DNA of 36,357 nucleotides from Gammaproteobacteria bacterium (lineage in GTDB: Bacteria; Pseudomonadota; Gammaproteobacteria; Chromatiales; Chromatiaceae): contig JAGRGU010000058.1 of assembly GCA_020445335.1 (NCBI GenBank), positions 1 to 36,357 of the forward strand. Reading direction: 5' to 3'. The translations under genes and the position numbers were made by a program. Below are positions 15,694-25,156 of the stretch, in pieces. The notes beneath the pieces are model-generated. The model searched no databases, was not told the DNA's origin, and saw only the letters and a program-made list of their open reading frames with translations. Numbering within the stretch: the first letter of the stretch is position 1; every line of letters begins with the position of its first letter.

Positions 15694-16635
15694 ATGGCGG
15701 GAATTCTGGAAGGCGTCGACCAACGCACGCTGCTGGCAGGACAAAACAGGCTCGAGCTGCTGCTGTTTCGATTGACTACCAAGCAGCGCTTCGGGATCAA
15801 TGTGTTCAAGGTGCAGGAGGTGATCCGCTGTCCGACACTGACCCAACTGCCCGGCTCCAGCCCCGTGGTGCGCGGTATTGCAAACATGCGCGGCAAGACC
15901 ATCAGCGTCATAGACCTCTCCATGGCGATCGGCCGTCCGCCGCTGCCGGTCGATGAGAATCAATTCATCATACTTACCGAATACAACCGTCGCACGCAGG
16001 GCTTTCTGGTGGGGTCCGTAGACCGCATCATCAATATGACCTGGGGCGAGATCATGTCGCCGCCGAAGGGCACGGGTAACGACAGTTACATGACTGCGGT
16101 CACCGAGGTCGAAAAGGAGCTGATTCAGATTATCGACGTCGAGAAGGTGCTGAAGGAGATCGTCGGCACCAGCGAGCAGGTATCCGACGGAATTATCGAG
16201 GATGAGGTCCGTGACGAGATCCAGCAGGTCCTGGTGGTGGACGACTCCTCGGTTGCACGCAACCAGGTGAAACGGGTACTCGACCAGCTGGGTGTCGAGA
16301 CCACGCTCTGCAACGATGGAAAAGAGGCGCTTGAACAGCTTCTGGCCTGGCATGCCGAGGGGAAATCGGTGCCGGATTTCCTTTCGCTGGTGATTTCGGA
16401 TATCGAGATGCCGCGTATGGACGGCTATACGCTAACCTCCGAGATCCGCAAGCACCCGCAACTCGCGAAATTGTTCATCGTGCTGCATACTTCGCTCAGT
16501 GGGGTGTTCAACGAGGCGATGGTGCAGCGGGTCGGTGCCGACAAGTTCCTGGCGAAATTCGAGCCTGACGAGTTGGCTGCGGCGGTTCAGCGGCAGATCA
16601 AGGCCCACAAGGCCGCGCGCTACGCTCCGGCCTGA
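15694..16635 (+). CDS. cheV: CheV, chemotaxis coupling protein with receiver domain
   Basis: CheV links chemoreceptors to CheA through its CheW domain, and its receiver domain takes phosphate from CheA, probably for adaptation. The 313 residues have a CheW-like domain at about 20-160 (ELLLFRLTTKQRFGINVFKVQEVIR, VVRGIANMRGKTISVIDL) and a receiver domain at about 178-305 with acidic pair D183-D184 (VLVVDDSS), phosphoacceptor D236 (VISDIEMPRMDGY) and the later K in GADKFLAKF. ATG 15694 is preferred over the longer frame because GGGAG lies eight bases upstream and the sigma28 transcript would start near 15667, at the alternative start. cheR follows after 44 bases, and the cheV-cheR-flgB order matches Vibrio and Pseudomonas. 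Confidence 0.96.
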   Translation: MAGILEGVDQRTLLAGQNRLELLLFRLTTKQRFGINVFKVQEVIRCPTLTQLPGSSPVVRGIANMRGKTISVIDLSMAIGRPPLPVDENQFIILTEYNRRTQGFLVGSVDRIINMTWGEIMSPPKGTGNDSYMTAVTEVEKELIQIIDVEKVLKEIVGTSEQVSDGIIEDEVRDEIQQVLVVDDSSVARNQVKRVLDQLGVETTLCNDGKEALEQLLAWHAEGKSVPDFLSLVISDIEMPRMDGYTLTSEIRKHPQLAKLFIVLHTSLSGVFNEAMVQRVGADKFLAKFEPDELAAAVQRQIKAHKAARYAPA

Positions 16636-16679
16636 TCGCGTCAAGCGGCGGCGGCAGCCACTCTCTTTCGAAGATCGAT

Positions 16680-17522
16680 ATGCACGATACGATTACCGAC
16701 AAGCGGCCACTCTCAGCCGGCGATTACCAGGCCTTTCAGAGCTTTCTGCAGGAGGCCTGCGGCATCGTCTTGGGCACGGGCAAGGAGTATCTTGTTTCGA
16801 GCAGACTCGGCGGGCTGATGCGCCACTATGGTATCGCCTCGGTTGGCGATCTTCTCAGCCAGCTTGAGCATGGCCGCAATCCCAATCTCAAAACCGGCAT
16901 CATCGATGCGATGACGACCAACGAGACCTTCTGGTTTCGCGATATGGCTCACTTCAATCTGCTGCAGAGCCGGATCATTCCCGAGCTTGCCAGATCGGGT
17001 CAGCGCATCCGGATCTGGTCCGCCGCCTGCTCCTCGGGCCAGGAACCCTACAACATCAGCATGATAGTCGAGGAGTTTCAGGCGCGTAATCCGGGCCAGC
17101 TGCGCGGCGCGGTGGAGATCGTCGCGACCGATATCTCCAATCGCATGCTGACCGAGGCGAAGCGCGGCGTCTACTGTGGAATCTCGGCCTCGCGCGGAAT
17201 GGCCGAGGAGCAGCGTCGTCGATATTTCAATCTCAAGGGCGACTGCTTTGAGGTGCGACCGGAGATCAAACGTCGGGTCAGTTTTCGCAGCGCCAACCTG
17301 ACCAAGGGGTACGAACTGCTCGGGCGCTTCGACGTCATCTTCTGCCGTAACGTGCTGATCTATTTTTCGCGTGCGCAGAAGCAGGATATTCTCAACCGCA
17401 TGGCGCGTATTCTCAATCCCCGCGGCTATCTGCTGCTGGGATCGACCGAGTCGCTCTCCGCCCACACCGACCAGTTCGAGATGGTCAGTGAAGGCGGCGG
17501 TATCATCTACCGCCTCAGGTAG
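16680..17522 (+). CDS. cheR: CheR, chemoreceptor methyltransferase
   Basis: CheR transfers methyl groups from S-adenosylmethionine to glutamates of chemoreceptors for adaptation. The 280 residues have the helical N-terminal domain (about 10-75), the NETFWFRD motif at 81-88, the SAM-binding IWSAACSSGQEPYN at about 112-125, ATDISNRML, and the CRNVLIYF catalytic-domain motif at 222-229. Length is standard and there is no TPR extension. The ribosome site is poor, which suggests coupling to or read-through from cheV. The gene is followed by a 282-base gap that holds a small TGCCGC-TTTT-GCGGCA stem (17564-17579) without a T-run, then the flgB promoter. The chemoreceptor at 13155 lacks the CheR-tethering C-terminal pentapeptide. 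Confidence 0.97.
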   Translation: MHDTITDKRPLSAGDYQAFQSFLQEACGIVLGTGKEYLVSSRLGGLMRHYGIASVGDLLSQLEHGRNPNLKTGIIDAMTTNETFWFRDMAHFNLLQSRIIPELARSGQRIRIWSAACSSGQEPYNISMIVEEFQARNPGQLRGAVEIVATDISNRMLTEAKRGVYCGISASRGMAEEQRRRYFNLKGDCFEVRPEIKRRVSFRSANLTKGYELLGRFDVIFCRNVLIYFSRAQKQDILNRMARILNPRGYLLLGSTESLSAHTDQFEMVSEGGGIIYRLR

Positions 17523-17750
17523 CGCGCCGCCACCCCGTATATCCCGCCGCAGAGGTGCTTCTTTGCCGCTTTTGCGGCACGCCTTTGCCACCTGGCGGCA
17601 ATATCTGAACCCGCAGTGGCCGCGGCATCCGTCTGCGTCCTCCCGGCCACTGCACAAACTCTCAAGACCGACGTTCTCTGCGCTGCAAGCGGTCTGTCGA
17701 GCGGCTCTTGACCGCCCCGACAGCTGCCAAAAGTAACGAATTCCTGAATC

Positions 17751-17766
17751 TGGTACGAAAACTGCT
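17751..17766 (+). promoter_or_regulatory. Sigma54 promoter of flgBCDEF
   Basis: TGGTAC-N5-CTGCT matches the -24/-12 consensus with the invariant GG-N10-GC spacing. It ends 38 bases before the flgB ATG, leaving a leader of about 27 bases. Confidence 0.7.
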
Positions 17767-17804
17767 TTGTCGTGGGTGGTGCTTTTCACACTCAGCGGGC
17801 AGAT

Positions 17805-18191
17805 ATGAAACTGGACGACATTTTCGGGGTTCACGAGCAGGCATTGGTTCTGCGCTCCCGTCGCGCGGAGATTCTCGCCGGGAATATCGCCAACGCCGAT
17901 ACGCCCGGATACAAGGCGCGCGATTTCGATTTCAAGAGCCTGATGCAGCAGCAGGCACCGGTGGCTGAACCGATGCGCGCGACCCGGCCCGGACATATCC
18001 AGCCGGATCAGAGCGCTCCCTCGGCCAGCGAAGTGTTCTACCGCATTCCGAAGCAACCGAGTCTCGACGGCAATACCGTCGACAGTCAGCTCGAGCATGC
18101 CGCATATGCGGCTAACGCGCTCGAGTATCAGGCCAGCCTGCAGTTCGTCAGCGGCAGCGTGAAAAAGCTGATGACCGCGATCAAGGGGTAA
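17805..18191 (+). CDS. flgB: FlgB, proximal rod protein
   Basis: FlgB forms part of the flagellar rod nearest the MS ring and is exported by the flagellar type III system. The 128-residue protein starts MKLDDIFGVHEQALVLRSRRAEILAGNIANADTPGYKARDFDF, which contains the rod/hook family motif NIANADTPGYKA, and ends with the helical FVSGSVKKLMTAIKG. ATG 17805 gives the normal family start; the frame is open further up to 17772, but the added residues do not fit the family. The ribosome site is weak. It is the first gene of the rod and hook operon, driven by the sigma54 site just upstream, and flgC follows with a 12-base gap. Confidence 0.96.
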   Translation: MKLDDIFGVHEQALVLRSRRAEILAGNIANADTPGYKARDFDFKSLMQQQAPVAEPMRATRPGHIQPDQSAPSASEVFYRIPKQPSLDGNTVDSQLEHAAYAANALEYQASLQFVSGSVKKLMTAIKG

Positions 18192-18203
18192 CCGGAGATG
18201 TCA

Positions 18204-18611
18204 ATGTTCAAGATTTTCGATACCGCGGCAACCGGTATGAGCGCCCAGTCGCTGCGCCTCAACCTGGTGGCCAGCAACATGGCCAACGTAGACAGCGTCA
18301 GCAGCAGTATCGAGCAGACCTACCGCGCGCGGCAGCCGGTTTTCGGCGCCATGCTGGATCGCCTGAATCCCGAAGCGCCGGCGGTCGGGGTGGAGATGAA
18401 GGGGGTGGTCGAGAGCCAGGCACCGCTCACGGTGGAGTACGCGCCGGAACACTCGCTGGCGGATGAGGAGGGTTATATCTATCGACCTAACGTCAACATC
18501 GTCGAGGAGATGGCCAACATGATCTCCGCCTCACGCTCCTACGAGAGCAATGTCGAGGTGATCAATACCGCCAAGCAGCTGATGTCCGCCACGTTGAGAA
18601 TGGGCGAGTAG
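18204..18611 (+). CDS. flgC: FlgC, proximal rod protein
   Basis: FlgC is a rod subunit that stacks with FlgB and FlgF. The 135-residue protein carries the N-terminal rod motif (FDTAATGMSAQSLRLNLVASNMANVDSVSSS) and the C-terminal PNVNIVEEMANMISASRSYESNVEVINTAKQLMSATLRMG helix, both typical. Two in-frame ATGs lie six bases apart. The GGAG ribosome site (18194-18197) touches the first (18198) and stands six bases before the second, so ATG 18204 is chosen. flgD follows after 8 bases. Confidence 0.96.
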   Translation: MFKIFDTAATGMSAQSLRLNLVASNMANVDSVSSSIEQTYRARQPVFGAMLDRLNPEAPAVGVEMKGVVESQAPLTVEYAPEHSLADEEGYIYRPNVNIVEEMANMISASRSYESNVEVINTAKQLMSATLRMGE

Positions 18612-18619
18612 GGGTAAAC

Positions 18620-19294
18620 ATGAGTGCGATAAGTAACGATACATCGATCTTCCAGTCGCTGGGGCTGACCGGCAGCAAGGTGGAGAAAACCGGCAACGAG
18701 CTGCAGCTGGAGGATTTTCTCGAGCTGATGGTGACCGAGCTGACCCATCAGGACCCCTTCAAGCCGATGGAGAACAGCGAGCTGGCGAGCCAGATTTCGC
18801 AGTTCGCGACCGTCTCCGGAATCGACGAGTTGAACGACTCTTTCGAGGGGCTCTCCGGTTCGCTGCTCTCGGACCAGTCGCTGCAGGCCGCCAACCTGGT
18901 CGGACGCGATGTGCTGGTACCGCTGAATGGCGGCTATCTGGAGACAGGTGGCAGCATCAAGGGGGTGATCGGACTTAACGATCCGGCCAGTGATGTCACC
19001 CTCTCGGTCTACGACAGCAGCGGCGTATTGGTGCGCGAGATGAATCTCGGCACGCAGGATCAGGGTGAGCTGCAGTTCAGCTGGGACGGTCTCAACGATT
19101 TTGGCGAATTCGCGCCGGCGGGACAGTACCAGATCACCGCTAGCGCCAACGTGAACGGCGACGAAACCTCGCCCTATATCCTGACCCAGGCACGGGTCGA
19201 CAGTGTCAGCATCGGCGCCGCGGGTCAGCAGCTGGCGCTGAATCTTGAGGGATTGGGTCCCGTCGCGTTCGCTGACGTGGCCGAGATCCGCTGA
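18620..19294 (+). CDS. flgD: FlgD, hook cap / hook assembly protein
   Basis: FlgD caps the growing hook and allows FlgE subunits to assemble, then leaves. The 224 residues include the conserved N-terminal segment LQLEDFLELMVTELTHQDPFKPMENSELASQISQFATVSGIDELN and the C-terminal FlgD Ig-like/Tudor region with GVIGLNDPASDVTLSVYDSSGVLVREMNLG and SWDGLNDFGEFAPAGQYQITASA. Length and domain order are usual. It is five bases from an AGGGG ribosome site. It sits between flgC and flgE in the standard rod-hook order. Confidence 0.96.
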   Translation: MSAISNDTSIFQSLGLTGSKVEKTGNELQLEDFLELMVTELTHQDPFKPMENSELASQISQFATVSGIDELNDSFEGLSGSLLSDQSLQAANLVGRDVLVPLNGGYLETGGSIKGVIGLNDPASDVTLSVYDSSGVLVREMNLGTQDQGELQFSWDGLNDFGEFAPAGQYQITASANVNGDETSPYILTQARVDSVSIGAAGQQLALNLEGLGPVAFADVAEIR

Positions 19295-19327
19295 ATGAAA
19301 TTGAAGTTTTTTTCCAGGAGATAAGAC

Positions 19328-20644
19328 ATGCCTTTTCGTATCGCGCTCAGCGGACTCGATGCCGCTTCAACCGATCTGCAGGTTACCGGCCACAATATCG
19401 CCAACGCGGCCACCAATGGCTTCAAGGAGTCGCGAGCCGAGTTCGCCGACATCTACGCCACCTCGATCCAGGATGTCAGCGCCACCTCCGCCGGCCGCGG
19501 CGTCAAGGTGACACGCGTGGCGCAGCAGTTCAGTCAGGGCAATCTCGATTTCACCTCAAACAATCTGGATCTGGCGATCAGCGGCGAGGGTTTCTTCATC
19601 CTCCACGACAGTACCGGCAACGTCTCCTACAGCCGTGCAGGTGCCTACAGCTCCGACCGTGAGGGGCGCGTGGTCAATCATGCCAACGAGTCGCTCCAGG
19701 TGTTCGAGCCGATCGATGCCCAGGGCACCCGCTTCAACACCGGCTCGACCATCGATCTGGTGCTGCCGACCCTCTCGGGTACGCCGCAGGCAACCAGCGA
19801 CGTCGATGCGGCGCTGAATCTGAGCGCCGTCGAGACTCCGCCGACGATTCCCTGGCCGTCCGGAACGACCGTCACCACCGATCCTCTCTACAACGCCGCC
19901 ACGGATCCGACATTCGAGAGCAATGTCACCACCGACATGTACAACCATGCGACCTCTACCACCATCTACGATTCGCTGGGCAACGCGCATCGCGCCACCA
20001 TGTACTACATCAAGACCGCGAATTCCGGTGAGTGGCAGAGCTACACCTACCTCAACGGCACGCTGGCATCGGGTCCCCAGGCGGACGGCTCCGCGCTGCT
20101 CCAGTTTCAACCCTCCGGCGCACTGGATACCACCGCGGGATCGGTCAATCCGCAGGGCCAGCTGACCCTCAACGCCTGGACGCCCGGCAATGGCGCCGAT
20201 CCGGTGACACTCACCTTCAACTACGCCAATACCACCCAGTACGGTACAGATTTCGCGGTCAACGACCTGACCCAGGATGGTTTCACGGCTGGACGTCTGA
20301 GCGGCGTCGACGTGGATAACAGCGGCGTCGTATTCGCGCGTTTCACCAATGGTCAATCGACCGCGCTGGGCAAGGTGGCGCTGGCCAAATTCAACAATCC
20401 CCAGGCGCTGCGCCAGCTGGGCGACACCAGTTGGGCACAGACCTTCACCTCCGGCGACGTGCAGTTGGGTGAGCCGGGTACCTCCAGTCTGGGACTGATC
20501 CAGTCCGGCGCACTGGAGAACTCCAACGTCGATATCGCCGAGCAGCTGGTCAACCTGATTACCGCGCAGCGGAATTTCCAGGCCAACGCGCAGGTGATCA
20601 CCACCGCCGATACCGTCACCCAGACCATCATCAACATCCGATAA
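19328..20644 (+). CDS. flgE: FlgE, flagellar hook protein
   Basis: FlgE builds the curved hook that joins motor and filament. The 438 residues have the conserved N-terminal helix and motif (PFRIALSGLDAASTDLQVTGHNIANAATNGFKESRAEF), a variable central surface region at about 150-340, and the C-terminal assembly helix (LENSNVDIAEQLVNLITAQRNFQANAQVITTADTVTQTIINIR). AGGAG lies seven bases before the ATG. The central region is rich in Thr, Ser, Asn and Gly, as usual for hook domains. It follows flgD after 33 bases and precedes flgF. Confidence 0.97.
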   Translation: MPFRIALSGLDAASTDLQVTGHNIANAATNGFKESRAEFADIYATSIQDVSATSAGRGVKVTRVAQQFSQGNLDFTSNNLDLAISGEGFFILHDSTGNVSYSRAGAYSSDREGRVVNHANESLQVFEPIDAQGTRFNTGSTIDLVLPTLSGTPQATSDVDAALNLSAVETPPTIPWPSGTTVTTDPLYNAATDPTFESNVTTDMYNHATSTTIYDSLGNAHRATMYYIKTANSGEWQSYTYLNGTLASGPQADGSALLQFQPSGALDTTAGSVNPQGQLTLNAWTPGNGADPVTLTFNYANTTQYGTDFAVNDLTQDGFTAGRLSGVDVDNSGVVFARFTNGQSTALGKVALAKFNNPQALRQLGDTSWAQTFTSGDVQLGEPGTSSLGLIQSGALENSNVDIAEQLVNLITAQRNFQANAQVITTADTVTQTIINIR

Positions 20645-20678
20645 CCGGACTGAGCAGCCCGCTGCCTGAGGAGCTTCG

Positions 20679-21419
20679 ATGGACAGACTACTCTATGTCG
20701 CGATGAGCGGTGCCAAGGAGACCATGCTGGCGCAGGCCAATACCAGCAACAACCTGGCCAACGCCAACGCGCCCGGTTTTCTCTCCGATTTACAACAGTT
20801 CCGCAGCATGCCGCTGTTCGGCGACGGCTACCCGACCCGCGTCTACAGCATGAGCGAACGGCCCGGCATCGATTTCAGTCACGGCGACAGGGTGCACTCC
20901 GGACGCGATCTCGACGTCGCGATCGCCGGCGATGGCTGGTTCGCTGTGCAGGCGCGCGACGGCAGCGAGGCCTACACCCGTCGCGGCGATCTGCAGGTGG
21001 ATGTCAACGGCCTGCTGACCACCGGCAACGGGCTGCCGCTGATCGGCAACAACGGACCGATTGCGATCCCGCCGGCAGAGCAGCTCGACATCGCACCTGA
21101 CGGCACCATCTCGATCGTTCCTCTCGGCCAGGCGGCGAATGAGATTGCCGTTATCGACCGTATCAAGATGGTCAAGCCGGAGAGCGGTGAACTGGAGAAG
21201 GGACGCGACGGCCTGCTGCGCACCAAGAGCGGCGAGAACGCGCCGGCGGATGGCACGGTACAGCTCAACAGCGGCATTTTCGAGGGCAGCAACGTCAATA
21301 TTGTCGAATCCATGGTCGATATGATCGAGCTGGCGCGGCGTTATGAGCTGCAGGTCAAGATGATGAAGACCTCCGCGGATATCGAAGAGGCCTCGACCAG
21401 GATCATGCGTATGGGTTAG
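20679..21419 (+). CDS. flgF: FlgF, proximal rod protein
   Basis: FlgF is a rod subunit at the proximal/distal rod boundary. The 246 residues begin [38 protein letters not shown], the FlgF form of the rod motif, and end with the assembly helix ([46 protein letters not shown]). The ribosome site GAGGAG is five bases upstream. Just after the stop comes an intrinsic terminator, so this is the last gene of the sigma54 flgBCDEF unit. In several relatives flgF and flgG are co-transcribed, so the split here is notable. Confidence 0.97.
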   Translation: MDRLLYVAMSGAKETMLAQANTSNNLANANAPGFLSDLQQFRSMPLFGDGYPTRVYSMSERPGIDFSHGDRVHSGRDLDVAIAGDGWFAVQARDGSEAYTRRGDLQVDVNGLLTTGNGLPLIGNNGPIAIPPAEQLDIAPDGTISIVPLGQAANEIAVIDRIKMVKPESGELEKGRDGLLRTKSGENAPADGTVQLNSGIFEGSNVNIVESMVDMIELARRYELQVKMMKTSADIEEASTRIMRMG

Positions 21420-21442
21420 CCAAGGAATCAACCTGTGACTTC

Positions 21443-21467
21443 GGGCGCCAGCGGGCGCCCTTTTTTT
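21443..21467 (+). terminator. Intrinsic terminator after flgF
   Basis: GGGCGCC (21443-21449) pairs perfectly with GGCGCCC (21454-21460) around loop AGCG and is followed by seven Ts (21461-21467). It lies 24 bases past the flgF stop and before the flgG promoter, so it should separate flgBCDEF from flgGHIJKL. Confidence 0.9.
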
Positions 21468-21481
21468 GCGTCGTTGAATGT

Positions 21482-21497
21482 TGGCAGACAAATTGCA
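21482..21497 (+). promoter_or_regulatory. Sigma54 promoter of flgGHIJKL
   Basis: TGGCAG-N5-TTGCA, preceded by a T, is the best -24/-12 site in the window and has the invariant GG-N10-GC spacing. It lies 14 bases after the terminator T-run and 51 bases before the flgG ATG. Confidence 0.85.
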
Positions 21498-21547
21498 TTT
21501 TCTTTTTCAGAGAACTTTCGGCGTCAATTTTCTTTCGAGGAGAAGCC

Positions 21548-22333
21548 ATGTACCCGGCACTCTGGATTGCAAAAACCGGCCTGGATGCGCAGCAGACCCG
21601 CATGTCGGTCATCTCCAACAACCTGGCCAACGTCAATACCACCGGCTTCAAACGCGACCGGGCCTCATTCGAGGATCTGATCTACCAGAACGTGCGACAG
21701 GTCGGAGCCAGCTCGTCACAGGATACCGAGTTGCCATCGGGCCTGAACCTGGGAACCGGTGTGCGTACCGTCGCCACGCAGAAGCTACACACTCAGGGGA
21801 ATCTGATTCAGACCAACAACAGCCTTGATTTCGCCATTGAAGGCAGGGGTTTCCTGCAGATTCTGACCCCCGACGGAACCATTCAATACACCCGCGACGG
21901 CACCTTCAGCCTCGATCAGGATGGTCAGATAGTCAATTCCAACGGCTATCCGCTGGAACCGGCGATCACGGTGCCGAACGACACGCTAAGCATTACCGTC
22001 GGCTCGGACGGGACCGTATCGGCATTGGTTTCGGGGAGCGGCACACCGACCCAGATCGGCAATATCGAACTGGTCGACTTCGTCAATCCGATGGGGCTGG
22101 AGGCGATGGGCGGCAACCTCTTTCGTGAGACGCTCGCCAGCGGCGCGCCGGCCGCGGCCACGCCCGGAGAGGATGGCGTCGGCACGCTGATCCAGGGCTC
22201 GCTGGAGAGCTCAAACGTCAACGTCGTCGAGGAGCTGGTCAACATGATCGAAACCCAGCGCGCCTATGAGATGAACTCGAAGGCGATTGCGACCAGCGAC
22301 GAAATGCTCGCCTACGTCAACAATCAACTGTAA
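21548..22333 (+). CDS. flgG: FlgG, distal rod protein
   Basis: FlgG forms the distal rod that crosses the peptidoglycan and outer-membrane bushing. The 261 residues show the typical start [44 protein letters not shown], the central [40 protein letters not shown], and the C-terminal [42 protein letters not shown]. Length equals the family standard. GAGGAG lies six bases before the ATG. It is first in its operon, directly after the sigma54 promoter. Confidence 0.98.
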   Translation: MYPALWIAKTGLDAQQTRMSVISNNLANVNTTGFKRDRASFEDLIYQNVRQVGASSSQDTELPSGLNLGTGVRTVATQKLHTQGNLIQTNNSLDFAIEGRGFLQILTPDGTIQYTRDGTFSLDQDGQIVNSNGYPLEPAITVPNDTLSITVGSDGTVSALVSGSGTPTQIGNIELVDFVNPMGLEAMGGNLFRETLASGAPAAATPGEDGVGTLIQGSLESSNVNVVEELVNMIETQRAYEMNSKAIATSDEMLAYVNNQL

Positions 22334-22351
22334 CCCAGGGAGGCAGGAGAG

Positions 22352-23059
22352 ATGAGAAGCGTTCTGGCTCTGACGGTACTGCTGCTCGCGAGCGTGCTGC
22401 TTGCCGGCTGCAACACCGCGCCGAAGCGCGATCCCGCCTACGCGCCGGTACGGCCGGCGGTGCCGGCGCCGGTGGCACAGCCGAGCGGTGCGATCTTCCG
22501 CGCCGGCTACGAGGTCGCCTGGTTCGAGAACCTGCGCGCGCGCCGCGCCGGAGATATGCTGACGGTGAAGCTGGTGGAGCAGACCAAGGCCAACAAACAG
22601 GCCAAGACCGACGTCACCAAGGATAACACCACCTCCATTAGCAATCCCACGCTGCTCGGCTCCACGCCGCAGTTCAACGCGCCAGGTTTTCTGCCGCTGG
22701 CGAGCAACAAGGACAATACACTGGCGTTTGGCCTGAACTCCGCGAACGAGTTCCAGGGCGACGGCTCGAGCGAGCAGAGCAATCTGCTGCAGGGCGATAT
22801 TACCGTTACCGTGGTCGAGGTACTGGCCAACGGCAATCTGCTGGTGCGCGGTGAGAAGCGCATCGGCATCAATCAGGGCAACGAATACATCCGTCTGTCG
22901 GGCATAGTCCGTCCGATCGATATAGATGCCGACAATACCGTCGCCTCCAACCGGCTGGCCGACCCGACCATCGTCTATGTCGGCGACGGCGCGGTGGCCG
23001 ACGCCAGCACGATGGGGTGGCTGGCGCGCTTCTTCGTCAGCGCTTTGTTTCCGTTCTAG
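22352..23059 (+). CDS. flgH: FlgH, L-ring lipoprotein
   Basis: FlgH forms the L ring in the outer membrane around the rod. The 235 residues start with a lipoprotein signal peptide and lipobox ([21 protein letters not shown], acylated Cys at residue 20), followed by the conserved [40 protein letters not shown] and, near the C-terminus, [41 protein letters not shown] and [11 protein letters not shown]. The protein is complete. It follows flgG after 18 bases and precedes flgI by 13, in the usual ring-gene order. Confidence 0.97.
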   Translation: MRSVLALTVLLLASVLLAGCNTAPKRDPAYAPVRPAVPAPVAQPSGAIFRAGYEVAWFENLRARRAGDMLTVKLVEQTKANKQAKTDVTKDNTTSISNPTLLGSTPQFNAPGFLPLASNKDNTLAFGLNSANEFQGDGSSEQSNLLQGDITVTVVEVLANGNLLVRGEKRIGINQGNEYIRLSGIVRPIDIDADNTVASNRLADPTIVYVGDGAVADASTMGWLARFFVSALFPF

Positions 23060-23072
23060 GGATGAGAGATTG

Positions 23073-24197
23073 ATGAGATACGATCCGCTATTCATGCGTT
23101 CGAAATGGATGCTACCGCTGCTGCTCGCATTGAGCCTGAGCCTGCCCGCGCAGGCGGCGCGCATCAAGGATCTCGCCAGCATCGCCGGCGTGCGCAGCAA
23201 CCAACTGCTCGGCTACGGTCTGGTGGTCGGCCTCGACGGCAGCGGCGACAAGGGCAACTCCTCCCCTTACACGATCCAGTCGCTGCGCTCGATGCTCAAC
23301 CAGCTGGGAATAGTGGTGCCGCCGGGTATCAACCTGAAGCCGAAGAATGTCGCGGCCGTCAGCATCCACGCCGAACTGCCGCCGTTCGCCAAGAACGGAC
23401 AACGCATCGATGTCACCGTCTCGTCGATCGGTGATGCCAAGAATCTGCGTGGCGGAAGCCTGCTGATGGCGCCGTTGAAAGGCGCCGACGGACAGGTCTA
23501 CGCGGTGGCGCAGGGCAGCCTGGTGGTTTCAGGTCTGAGTGCAGAGGGGGCGGATGGCTCCAAGCTGACGGTCAACATTCCCACCGCCGGGCGTATCCCC
23601 AACGGCGCCACGGTGGAGCGCTCGGTGGATACGCTGTTCGACAAGGGACACACGCTCACGCTCAATCTCAACACCAGCGATTTCACCACCGTCAAGCGTG
23701 TGGTCGACTCCATCGATGCAGCGGTCGGCGCCGGCACCGCGCGCGCGCTCGACGCAACTTCGATCCGTGTCAACGCCCCCCGGGATCCGGCCCAGCGGGT
23801 CGGCTTCTACGCCTTTATCGAGAATCTGGAGGTTAAGCCCGGCATTGCCGCGGCGCGCGTGATCGTCAACTCGCGCACCGGCACCGTGGTGATCAGCAGC
23901 GAGGTCCGGGTCTCGCCCGCGGCGGTATCGCACGGCAACCTGGTGGTGACCATCAGCGAGAGCACGGCGGTGTCGCAGCCGGCGCCGCTCAGCGGCGGGA
24001 CGACGCAGACGGTACCGCAGTCGCAGGTCAGCGCCAATGAGCAGGACAGTCGCATGTTCGTCTTCGATCCCGGTACTTCGCTCGACGAAGTGGTCAGGGC
24101 GGTCAATCGGGTCGGCGCGGCGCCGAGCGATCTGGTGGCGATTCTCGAGGCTTTGAAACAGGCCGGTGCGCTGCAGGCGGATCTGGTCATTATCTGA
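23073..24197 (+). CDS. flgI: FlgI, P-ring protein
   Basis: FlgI assembles the periplasmic P ring with help from FlgA (encoded at 12319-13014). The 374 residues start with a signal peptide (hydrophobic core [15 protein letters not shown], cleavage expected before ARIKDLAS), followed by [72 protein letters not shown] and a C-terminal region ending [24 protein letters not shown] 23073 is chosen by its distance from the flgH stop and normal signal-peptide length; ATG 23094 is possible. The frame upstream lies within flgH and is not real. Its TGA overlaps the flgJ ATG by one base. Confidence 0.97.
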   Translation: MRYDPLFMRSKWMLPLLLALSLSLPAQAARIKDLASIAGVRSNQLLGYGLVVGLDGSGDKGNSSPYTIQSLRSMLNQLGIVVPPGINLKPKNVAAVSIHAELPPFAKNGQRIDVTVSSIGDAKNLRGGSLLMAPLKGADGQVYAVAQGSLVVSGLSAEGADGSKLTVNIPTAGRIPNGATVERSVDTLFDKGHTLTLNLNTSDFTTVKRVVDSIDAAVGAGTARALDATSIRVNAPRDPAQRVGFYAFIENLEVKPGIAAARVIVNSRTGTVVISSEVRVSPAAVSHGNLVVTISESTAVSQPAPLSGGTTQTVPQSQVSANEQDSRMFVFDPGTSLDEVVRAVNRVGAAPSDLVAILEALKQAGALQADLVII

Positions 24198-25129
24198 TGA
24201 AGAGCGCCGCCCCCGCCTATACCGACTTCTCCGCACTGGCGGAGCTGAAATCGCGGGCCGCGCGAAAGGTCGACGGAAGCGTCGGCGAGGTGGCGCGCCA
24301 GTTCGAGTCACTGCTGCTGCAGCAGATGGTGAAGTCGATGCGCCAGGCCAGCCTGGGCGACGGGATCCTGGATAACGATCAGAGCCTCTTCTACCGTGAC
24401 ATGTTCGACCAGCAACTCTCGCTGCATCTGGCCAACAGCGGTGGCATGGGGTTGGCCGCGGCGATTGAGCGGCAGCTGGGGAGCGGTGGAAAAAGCACTG
24501 AGCCGGCGGCAGGGCGGGGTATCGAAGCCTATCTCAGCCGGCGCGTCGCCACGGCGGAGCGGCCACCGCGGCAGGTTGTCGAAGTCACCCGCGCTGAGAG
24601 TGCCGGTGCGGTGCGGGACGTAACCCAGTGGGGCAGCGAGGAGTTCGTCGCCAATCTCTGGCCGTGGGCCTGTGAGGCAGCTGAACAGATCGGCATCGAG
24701 CCGCAGGCGCTGCTGGCGCAGGCGGCGCTCGAAACCGGCTGGGGGCGCAGGGGAATCAGGCAGAGCGACGGGCGGCCGAGTCACAATCTGTTTGGCATCA
24801 AGGCCGACGGCCGCTGGCAGGGCGAGCAGGCTTCGGCCTCGACGCATGAATATCGCGACGGCGTCGCCGTCAGGCAGCGCGACAGCTTCCGTGCCTACGA
24901 CTCCTATCGCGAAAGCTTCAACGACTACGTCGAGTTTCTGCGTTCCAACCCACGCTACAGCCAGGCGCTGGCGGTCGCGGGTGACAGCGGGCGGTATTTC
25001 ACCGAACTGCAGAAGGCGGGATACGCCACCGATCCCCGCTATGCGGCGAAGGTCGCGCGGGTGATGCGGGGCCCCGAAATGCGGGAGGCGTTGGCCCGTT
25101 TAAACGCTGACGGCCGCCTGCCGCTATAA
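24197..25129 (+). CDS. flgJ: FlgJ, rod cap with muramidase domain
   Basis: FlgJ caps the growing rod and its C-terminal enzyme cuts peptidoglycan so that the rod can pass. The 310 residues have the N-terminal rod-assembly domain (VARQFESLLLQQMVKSMRQASLGDGILDNDQSLFYRDMFDQQLSLHLA, about 30-92), a linker, and a C-terminal glucosaminidase-type domain (about 145-300). Visible in it are the likely catalytic E179 in AQAALETGWG, SHNLFGIKADGRW and FRAYDSYRESFNDYVEFL. This is the two-domain form found in gammaproteobacteria, not the single-domain form. Start overlaps the flgI stop, so translation is probably coupled. Confidence 0.97.
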   Translation: MKSAAPAYTDFSALAELKSRAARKVDGSVGEVARQFESLLLQQMVKSMRQASLGDGILDNDQSLFYRDMFDQQLSLHLANSGGMGLAAAIERQLGSGGKSTEPAAGRGIEAYLSRRVATAERPPRQVVEVTRAESAGAVRDVTQWGSEEFVANLWPWACEAAEQIGIEPQALLAQAALETGWGRRGIRQSDGRPSHNLFGIKADGRWQGEQASASTHEYRDGVAVRQRDSFRAYDSYRESFNDYVEFLRSNPRYSQALAVAGDSGRYFTELQKAGYATDPRYAAKVARVMRGPEMREALARLNADGRLPL

Positions 25130-25156
25130 CCGATTGCACGGAGAAGGTACTTCAAC

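Noticed and set aside
17564..17579. TGCCGC-TTTT-GCGGCA as a cheR terminator
   Set aside because: The stem is perfect but short and has no following T-run, so I mention it only in the cheR entry.
22926..23072. Extended N-terminus for FlgI
   Set aside because: The extension lies inside flgH and would place the signal peptide 50 residues into the protein; ATG 23073 is sound.
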